A stretch of DNA of 64,000 nt, taken from Haloferax sp046557615 (GTDB lineage: Archaea > Halobacteriota > Halobacteria > Halobacteriales > Haloferacaceae). Within the stretch, counting starts at the first letter, position 1, and every line of letters begins with the position of its first letter. The stretch covers positions 1,116,001 through 1,180,000 of the forward strand of contig NZ_JBKIII010000001.1 of NCBI RefSeq assembly GCF_046557615.1. The letters are read 5' to 3'. Both the position numbers and the translations under genes were made by a program. Shown here in pieces: positions 58,563-64,000 of this stretch. The notes under the pieces were generated by a model. It did not search any database. It was not told where the DNA came from and worked only from the letters and a program-made list of their open reading frames with translations.

Positions 58563-59519
58563 ATGACTGACCTCGTGACCTTCGGCGAGACGATGTTGCG
58601 CCTATCGCCGCCGCGTGGTGAGCGACTGGAGACGGCCCGCGAATTCGAAGTCCAAGCGGGCGGCGCAGAGAGTAACGTCGCTATCGTCGCGAATCGACTC
58701 GGACGCGACGCAGCATGGCTTTCGAAACTCCCCGATTCGCCACTCGGCCGTCGCGTCGTCGGCGAACTCCGAAGCCACGGCGTCGACACCGATGGCGTCG
58801 TCTGGGACCCTGACAACCGCCAAGGCCTGTACTACGTCGAACACGGTGCAGCGCCACGCCCGACGAACGCAATCTACGACCGAGCCAACGCGGCGGTGAC
58901 GACGCTCGAACCCGACGAACTCGACCTCTCACGCGTCCGTGATGCCGAGTGGTGTTACACGAGCGGAATCACGCCCGCACTCTCCGAAACGCTTCGAGAG
59001 ACGACTGCGGACGTCCTCTCGACCGCGAAGGAAGCAGGCGTGAAGACGGCATTCGACATCAACTATCGCGGAAAGCTTTGGTCACCCGAGGAGGCAGGCA
59101 CGGCGTGTCGCGCGCTCTTCGAACACATCGACGTGCTGTTCACGGCCCAGCGTGACGCCGAAACTGTCCTCGGACGCGACGGCGACGCAGAGTCTGTTGC
59201 GCGTGGCCTCGCCGACGACTACGACTTCGAGACGGTTGTCGTCACCCGGGGAGCGAGCGGTGCGCTCGCACTCCACGACGGCGACGTGTACGAACAGGGT
59301 GTCTACGAGGCTGAGACGGTCGATGCAATCGGAACCGGTGACGCCTTCGTCGGCGGATTCCTCGCAAAGCACCTCGACGGCGGCGGCATCGACGAGGCGC
59401 TCCAGTGGGCCGCCGCAACCGCGTCGTTCAAGCGAACAATCGAAGGCGACATCGCCGTCGTCAACCCCGAGGATGTCGCGGGCGTCATCGACGAAGGTGG
59501 ACGCCGGATTTCCCGGTAA
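58563..59519 (+). CDS. kdgK: 2-keto-3-deoxygluconate kinase (PfkB family)
   Basis: The protein has 318 residues, ribokinase/PfkB fold. 'VTFGETMLRLSPPRGERL' and 'QAGGAESNVAIVANRLG' form the substrate side; 'TAFDINYRGKLWS' is typical of KDG kinases; the C-terminal 'DAIGTGDAFVGGFLA' holds the anion hole and catalytic Asp. In haloarchaea this enzyme phosphorylates KDG in the semi-phosphorylative Entner-Doudoroff pathway that degrades glucose, here fitting the glucan uptake and glucoamylase genes. By position and sequence it corresponds to the characterised Haloferax KdgK. It has its own promoter. Confidence 0.92.
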   Translation: MTDLVTFGETMLRLSPPRGERLETAREFEVQAGGAESNVAIVANRLGRDAAWLSKLPDSPLGRRVVGELRSHGVDTDGVVWDPDNRQGLYYVEHGAAPRPTNAIYDRANAAVTTLEPDELDLSRVRDAEWCYTSGITPALSETLRETTADVLSTAKEAGVKTAFDINYRGKLWSPEEAGTACRALFEHIDVLFTAQRDAETVLGRDGDAESVARGLADDYDFETVVVTRGASGALALHDGDVYEQGVYEAETVDAIGTGDAFVGGFLAKHLDGGGIDEALQWAAATASFKRTIEGDIAVVNPEDVAGVIDEGGRRISR

Positions 59520-59667
59520 CCCCCGCCGATTTCTACGGGTGGCACTGCCACACACGCATCCCTGATTTGATGCACAGTGCGCATATTCTTCACGAATGGG
59601 GATGAGACGCTGTCCCGCGATTAGCCACAAGACTTTCTACGGAGAGCAGGTTTGCGGTCGAACTGCA

Positions 59668-60807
59668 ATGAAACGAATCGCAATCGTTCTGGCAGCCATG
59701 CTGGTCACGGCGGCCGTCCCCGTCGGGGCGGTCACCGCCCAGCAGTCGAGCGCGGAGAGTTCGGCCTACGCAGGAACGCACGTTTCGTTCGACGCGAGTG
59801 AGAACGCCGTCACCAACTACACGGTCGATGGCGAAACAGTCCTCCAGTCGGTTAGCACGTCGTCACAGGCAAACGCCGGTATCGGTCTCGATATCGCGCT
59901 CTCGGCTGTGACCGACATCGACGCGAGCGCCCTCTCGCTCGGCACGACGACCGAGACGAGCGCAACCGTCCAAGCCGACAGCGGTGCGACGCTGAACGCC
60001 CACGACAACCCGAAAGGGACGCTCGTCATCGCCGCTGGTGACGAGTCGCAGTACGTGACGGCGAACCTCAGCGGAGAGTCGAAGGCCGAGCAGGTTGACG
60101 ACTCCCGCGTCGTCGTCGAGAACGACAACCGAACGGGGACGTTCATCGTCGTCGGTGACGGCGAAGTGACCGTCAACGAGGAGGGCAACGTCAGCGCCGA
60201 CCTCGCAGAAGACAGTCGCCTCGTCTTCCGTAGCTACGACGGCGAACGCACTGCCGAGGACGAGCGTTCCGAAGAACTCATCGCAAACGGCTCTGCGGCC
60301 GCCGAAGTCTACGTCATGCAGGAGAACGGTTCGACCGTGGCCGACACCGTGACGTACGACGAGCAGACGACCGTCGAGACCACGAGCGATGCGAAAGACA
60401 ACGTCACGATGACCATCGACCGCTCGGTCCACGAGGGGACCATCGTGATGACGACCGTCTCCGAGGAAGCCCTCGCAGCCACTGACAACCTCTCTGTGAC
60501 CGTCGATGGCGAGGCCGCCGTCGAAGCAGAGAGTTACAGCGAACTCCAATCGGCCGCGAACGGCGGCGACAACTCGGCCTACCTCGTCCAAGAGACGAGC
60601 GCCGACGCCGAGTCGAACGTCTACGTCGCCGTCAACCACTTCTCGGAGCGAGAGGTGTCGATGACGAACGACGATTCGTCCACGACCGACTCGACGACCG
60701 CTGACGACGAAACGACCTCGTCGTCCACGAACGCGCCCGGGTTCGGTATCGGCGTCTCCGTCGTCGCCCTCGCGGGTGCGGCCCTGTTCGCCCGACGACG
60801 AGCCTAA
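59668..60807 (+). CDS. PGF-CTERM-anchored surface protein of unknown function
   Basis: The protein has 379 residues from the ATG at 59668, which opens a clean Sec signal ('MKRIAIVLAAMLVTAAVPVG', cleavage after 'AVTA'). The mature part is beta-rich, acidic and without cysteine, with several N-glycosylation sequons. A Ser/Thr/Asp stalk (about 335-355) leads to 'NAPGFGIGVSVVALAGAALF' and a basic end: a PGF-CTERM sorting signal, processed by archaeosortase A and lipid-anchored. No enzymatic motif is visible; a cell-surface or S-layer-associated role is likely. Confidence 0.85.
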   Translation: MKRIAIVLAAMLVTAAVPVGAVTAQQSSAESSAYAGTHVSFDASENAVTNYTVDGETVLQSVSTSSQANAGIGLDIALSAVTDIDASALSLGTTTETSATVQADSGATLNAHDNPKGTLVIAAGDESQYVTANLSGESKAEQVDDSRVVVENDNRTGTFIVVGDGEVTVNEEGNVSADLAEDSRLVFRSYDGERTAEDERSEELIANGSAAAEVYVMQENGSTVADTVTYDEQTTVETTSDAKDNVTMTIDRSVHEGTIVMTTVSEEALAATDNLSVTVDGEAAVEAESYSELQSAANGGDNSAYLVQETSADAESNVYVAVNHFSEREVSMTNDDSSTTDSTTADDETTSSSTNAPGFGIGVSVVALAGAALFARRRA

Positions 60808-60931
60808 CGACTGACATCTCTTTTGACGCGGTTTTTCGAGCGACGAATCACGCTCAATGTTCACACCCGTCTGTTGACGAAATTGGACGACTGAGCGACG
60901 ATAACGAATTTTAACAACGTTCAAAGAGTCA

Positions 60932-60940
60932 GATTAAAAT
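60932..60940 (+). promoter_or_regulatory. TATA-like box of nhaC
   Basis: GATTAAAAT is centred about 32 nt before the ATG at 60968, giving a leaderless or very short-leader transcript. Confidence 0.45.
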
Positions 60941-60967
60941 CCGGGAAGGAGATACTCCGTTCCGGTA

Positions 60968-62449
60968 ATGGCAACACTATCGTTCGAACCGTTGACGTTT
61001 GACGACATCCCCGAGGACGAGCGTCCGTCGTTGTTGCAGGCGCTCGTCCCCGTCGTCGGGATGCTCGTCTTTCTGAGCGTCGGAGTCATCTGGCTCGGTT
61101 TGGACCCGCAACTGCCACTCTTGTGGGGAATCATCCTCACCGGCGTCGTGGGTCGCTACTGGCTCGGCCTCCCGTGGAAGCGCCTCTCGGAAGGCATCCG
61201 CGACGGCATCAACATGGGCATGTCGGCGTTGCTCATCCTCCTGGTCGTCTACATGCTCATCTCGACGTGGACCGCCGCCGGGACGATTCCGGCACTCATC
61301 TACTATGGGTTGGACATCCTCTCGCCCGCTGTGTTCCTCCCCGCGGCGGCGATTCTCTCGGCAATCGTCGCCTTCGCTGTCGGGTCGTCGTGGACCACGG
61401 CGGCAACCCTTGGTGTGGCGTTCATCGGCATCGGGTCGGGACTCGGCATGCCCGCGCCCATGACCGCCGGTGCCGTCCTCTCGGGGTCGTACACGGGTGA
61501 CAAGATTTCGCCTTTCTCCGATACGACGAACCTCGCCGCAGCAGTGACGAACACCGAACTGATGACGCACGTGCGGACGATGCGGGTCGGGACGAGCATC
61601 GCATTTGCGCTCTCGCTCGTCGGCTACGGCGTCCTCGGCCTCTCCGCGTCGGGAGCGATTCCCGCCGGGCGCGTCGCCGAGATTCAGTCCGCCGTCGTCG
61701 GTGCGTACTCGGTGACACCGCTCGTCTTCTTCCCGCTTCTCGTGACGTTCGTGTTGGCACTTCGTGGGTATCCCGCCCTGCCGTCGATTATCGCTGGCGT
61801 GGTCGCCGGGACGCTCACCCAACTGTTCGTCCAAGGGCCAGTCGCTCTCGACACGTTCGTCGGTGCGTGGAACGTCGCCTTCGCGGGAACCTCGCCCTCG
61901 ACGGGCGTCGAGATGGTCGATTCACTCCTCGCGAGCGGCGGCCTGCTCGGGTCGTCGTGGACGATGACCGTGATTCTCGCGTCGCTCTCGCTCGGTGGGA
62001 TTCTCGAACGGACCGGCTGTATCGCCGTCATCGCTCATCACCTGCGCCGGGTACTCACGTCGGTTGCGTCGCTCACTGCCGGAACTGCCGTGAGTGCGTT
62101 GACGATGAACGCAATCGCCGCCGACCAGTACATGAGCATCGTCGTCCCCGGCATGAGTTTCCGCGGCCTGTACGACGAGTTCGACTTGGAGAGCCGAAAC
62201 CTCTCGCGCGCCGTCGAAGCCGCCGGAACGACCACGAGCGCCCTGATTCCGTGGGGGACCGGCGGCGCCTACATGGCCGACGTACTCGGCGTACCGACGC
62301 TCTCCTACGCGCCGTACTACTTCCTCGGCCTGCTCTCGCCGCTCATCCTCATCGCCATGGGGCTGACCGGGTGGCGAATCACGAAGCAAGGCGAAGACAC
62401 GCGAGCAGGACTTCGCGGCGCAGTCGCGTCCATCTCGGACGACGACTGA
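60968..62449 (+). CDS. nhaC: Na+/H+ antiporter NhaC family
   Basis: The protein has 493 residues with about 11-12 membrane helices. Family features: 'INMGMSALLILLVVYMLISTW', 'GSSWTTAATLGVAFIGIGSGLGMPAPMTAGAVLSGSYTGDKISPFSDTTNLA' (quoted in pieces, the most conserved stretch of NhaC) and the repeat-related 'MNAIAADQYMSIVVPGMSF'. NhaC antiporters expel Na+ for H+ and matter in a salt-in organism for pH and sodium balance. Some relatives carry malate/lactate instead, but the GDKISPFSDTT motif supports the antiporter group. It stands alone. Confidence 0.93.
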   Translation: MATLSFEPLTFDDIPEDERPSLLQALVPVVGMLVFLSVGVIWLGLDPQLPLLWGIILTGVVGRYWLGLPWKRLSEGIRDGINMGMSALLILLVVYMLISTWTAAGTIPALIYYGLDILSPAVFLPAAAILSAIVAFAVGSSWTTAATLGVAFIGIGSGLGMPAPMTAGAVLSGSYTGDKISPFSDTTNLAAAVTNTELMTHVRTMRVGTSIAFALSLVGYGVLGLSASGAIPAGRVAEIQSAVVGAYSVTPLVFFPLLVTFVLALRGYPALPSIIAGVVAGTLTQLFVQGPVALDTFVGAWNVAFAGTSPSTGVEMVDSLLASGGLLGSSWTMTVILASLSLGGILERTGCIAVIAHHLRRVLTSVASLTAGTAVSALTMNAIAADQYMSIVVPGMSFRGLYDEFDLESRNLSRAVEAAGTTTSALIPWGTGGAYMADVLGVPTLSYAPYYFLGLLSPLILIAMGLTGWRITKQGEDTRAGLRGAVASISDDD

Positions 62450-62506
62450 CCACTCTCTCTTTCACCGACCGGTAGGCGTATTTTCGTCCACCAAGTAGCC
62501 GACTCT

Positions 62507-63169
62507 ATGGAGGTCACCACGTCCGGGCAGTTCCGCGTGTATCGCAGTCCTCGTGACACGGACGAACTGCTCTTGCTCGAACGCCCGGTCGAAGGCATCG
62601 ACTGGGCAGACGACGGACTCGTAGACGCGGGCGCAGACGACGCCTTCTCGCCGACCTACGTTTCGACCCGCGACTACGACGACACACTCGGCGAGACGGT
62701 CGGTGAACTCGAACCCGGAAACGTCGTCGATGCGACGCTGGCGTGGGACGATGGCGTGCCGCGGTTCACGGCAGTCGAACTCCGTGACCGAACGAGATTC
62801 CGTTTCGTCGGCGCGGCGACCGGACTGTTCGAAGCGGCGAGAGAGACGTGGCAGGCGACCGAAACTGCTGGCGAAGCCATTGGCTCACGAGTGACCTACG
62901 GGACCGACGGCGACCCGAACGCCGCACTCTACGTGTTCGCAAAGCAGGCCGGGGCGCGCGACTTGTTCGACGAGTTCAGAAACGGCGTCCTTCCGCTCGA
63001 TCCACTCTTGGGTCGTATCGACGTGGACGTAGATACGAATGAGGAGCTTTCGGACGCCCCGAGAGAGGTGTTCGTCGTGCGACCGTTGGACGAGTCGTTC
63101 GTCCTCGTCGCGCTCGCGTTCGACCGAGAGGGCCTGTTCGCACGGACGATGCGCGAGACGTACTGTTGA
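62507..63169 (+). CDS. Conserved haloarchaeal protein (DUF6663-like)
   Basis: The protein has 220 residues, acidic, no membrane helix. The first 90 residues look beta-rich ('TTSGQFRVYRSPRDTDELLLLERP', 'GELEPGNVVDATLAWDDGVPRFTAVELRDRTRFRFVG'), which resembles an OB-like or TRAM-like barrel; the rest is mixed. It contains a single Cys as the last residue. I recall this as DUF6663, a haloarchaeal family of unknown function. A 58-nt gap separates it from nhaC. Confidence 0.8.
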   Translation: MEVTTSGQFRVYRSPRDTDELLLLERPVEGIDWADDGLVDAGADDAFSPTYVSTRDYDDTLGETVGELEPGNVVDATLAWDDGVPRFTAVELRDRTRFRFVGAATGLFEAARETWQATETAGEAIGSRVTYGTDGDPNAALYVFAKQAGARDLFDEFRNGVLPLDPLLGRIDVDVDTNEELSDAPREVFVVRPLDESFVLVALAFDREGLFARTMRETYC

Positions 63170-63282
63170 TGCTGACCGATTGCCGGTCAATTCTAACCAC
63201 GCTCAGTTCCAACCCGGTTCGACGCGTACGGTCGGTTCTTCGCCCGCGAAGACACGTTTGAAGACTGGTCGTCCGAGCCCAG

Positions 63283-63789
63283 TCAGTGTTGGGTGTGTTG
63301 AACCCAGCGTTGATAGATAGCAGACGCGCCGAACACAGAGAAGACGACAGACCCGAGGACGGGGGCACCGACGTTCGAAAGAACTGGGACGTTAGCTGCC
63401 ACAGCAATCATGAGAACGATACCGAGCCCAGCGAGCGTGGCATAGTACTCGCTCCACGAAAGCTCACCTTCGGGAACGACTTCCATGTACACCGTGACGT
63501 CGCCCGCTTGGGCCAACGAGACGAGTTTCGAATCTTCGTCGTAGGAGACGATGTCCAACTTGGCGAGTTTCGGGATGTGGGTCTGTTGGAGCGAGACGTA
63601 CGCGCTCTGTCGGATGTTGCGTGGTGGAGGCGCTTCGCCGGTTTCGCGTTCGGCGATACGCTCAGAGAGGTCACGAAGTGATAACTCGTCGTTGTCCTGG
63701 AGAAGTTCGATTGCCATTCGACGGCGCTCGTTACTGAGTACTTCGTGAATGTGCGTTTCAGAGAGACTGGATTCGGATGTCGTTGCCAT
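63283..63789 (-). CDS. Membrane-anchored winged-helix protein (DUF7344-like)
   Basis: The protein has 168 residues. Residues 8-95 form a winged helix ('IHEVLSNERRRMAIELLQDNDELSLRDLSERIAERETGEAPPP', quoted in part, then 'YVSLQQTHIPKLAKLDIVSYD'), and two membrane helices follow (about 115-135 and 140-160). This is the layout of the haloarchaeal DUF7344 family, one of the many predicted membrane-tethered transcription regulators. The gene is convergent with the DUF6663-like gene. Target unknown. Confidence 0.87.
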   Translation of the reverse strand: MATTSESSLSETHIHEVLSNERRRMAIELLQDNDELSLRDLSERIAERETGEAPPPRNIRQSAYVSLQQTHIPKLAKLDIVSYDEDSKLVSLAQAGDVTVYMEVVPEGELSWSEYYATLAGLGIVLMIAVAANVPVLSNVGAPVLGSVVFSVFGASAIYQRWVQHTQH

Positions 63790-64000
63790 ATAAATATACG
63801 ATTACCTCGTGCCTGGTTGCTTCATGTATATCAACAGGTCATAATAAATATACGGTGTGGGATGACTGTCAGCCTCTGATGGGTGCCAAACCGGTTGACT
63901 GCGCTAGTATTCGCTTCGTTTCTTCGATACGGACATTCGTTCAAGCAAGAACATGGAAGTACGAATACGCGACATAAACGTCCCATTGAACGAGACGAGA

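Noticed and set aside
1..64000. CRISPR arrays, insertion sequences or an integrated virus
   Set aside because: No spaced direct-repeat array, no transposase, integrase or viral structural gene, and no long terminal inverted repeats were seen.

Overview
The window is haloarchaeal chromosomal DNA, most likely from the order Haloferacales (Haloferax or a close relative). The evidence is high-GC coding sequence with very acidic proteins, leaderless genes with a TATA-like box about 27 nt before the start codon, an archaeal tRNA-Tyr with a C1-G72 pair, ribosomal protein L15e, RIO2 kinase, FtsZ2 with the CdrS/CdrL regulators, UbaA with residues K87 and C188 at the numbers published for Haloferax volcanii, and PGF-CTERM surface proteins. 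From memory, the order from about 13 kb to 60 kb follows H. volcanii genes HVO_0596 down to HVO_0549. I could not check that here.

Layout. 0-1.3 kb: the end of a cluster of pilin-like secreted or anchored proteins. 1.5-2.5 kb: a SnoaL-like protein and a MaoC hydratase, followed by a highly structured non-coding stretch (2546-2627). 2.8-12.6 kb: the most interesting block. A truncated haemoglobin (NO-dioxygenase type) diverges from a stand-alone H-NOX haem protein. The H-NOX is followed by a chemoreceptor that has two membrane helices but no sensor domain, and then by cheW, cheY, cheA, two cheC-type genes and cheD. I read this as a candidate nitric-oxide (NO)-responsive taxis module in which a soluble H-NOX supplies the missing input domain. 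12.7-14.6 kb: OsmC, an unknown protein and a MinD-type ATPase. 14.9-22.3 kb: a cobalamin salvage and assembly cluster (cobA, a CobD-like gene that has lost its PLP lysine, cbiZ, cobD, cobT, cobY, cobS, cbiB, and a HAD hydrolase), mostly with overlapping genes.

22.3-26.0 kb: tRNA-Tyr, the cell-division unit cdrL / cdrS-ftsZ2 with five copies of a 7-bp element (GTAAGAC or its complement) around the cdrS promoter, and the tRNA thiolase NcsA. 26-34 kb: housekeeping and conserved genes (zinc-ribbon protein, methyltransferase, secreted endonuclease/exonuclease/phosphatase-family protein, endonuclease IV, peroxiredoxin, lipoate ligase, VOC protein, lipoprotein, RIO2). 34.3-36.6 kb: a second chemoreceptor with an extracellular domain. 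36.6-47.2 kb: a maltodextrin/glucan module (TrmB regulator, GH15 glucoamylase, complete ABC importer) interrupted by a membrane protein, a bacterio-opsin-activator-type HTH regulator and an Acg-family flavoprotein.

47.2-53.3 kb: two unknown genes, L15e with a structured leader, a small membrane protein, rhodanese, UbaA and a soluble PAS-type transducer. 53.3-63.8 kb: mutS-mutL, a small membrane protein, KDG kinase, a PGF-CTERM surface protein, an NhaC antiporter, a conserved unknown protein and a membrane-bound winged-helix protein. I found no CRISPR array, insertion sequence or replication origin.
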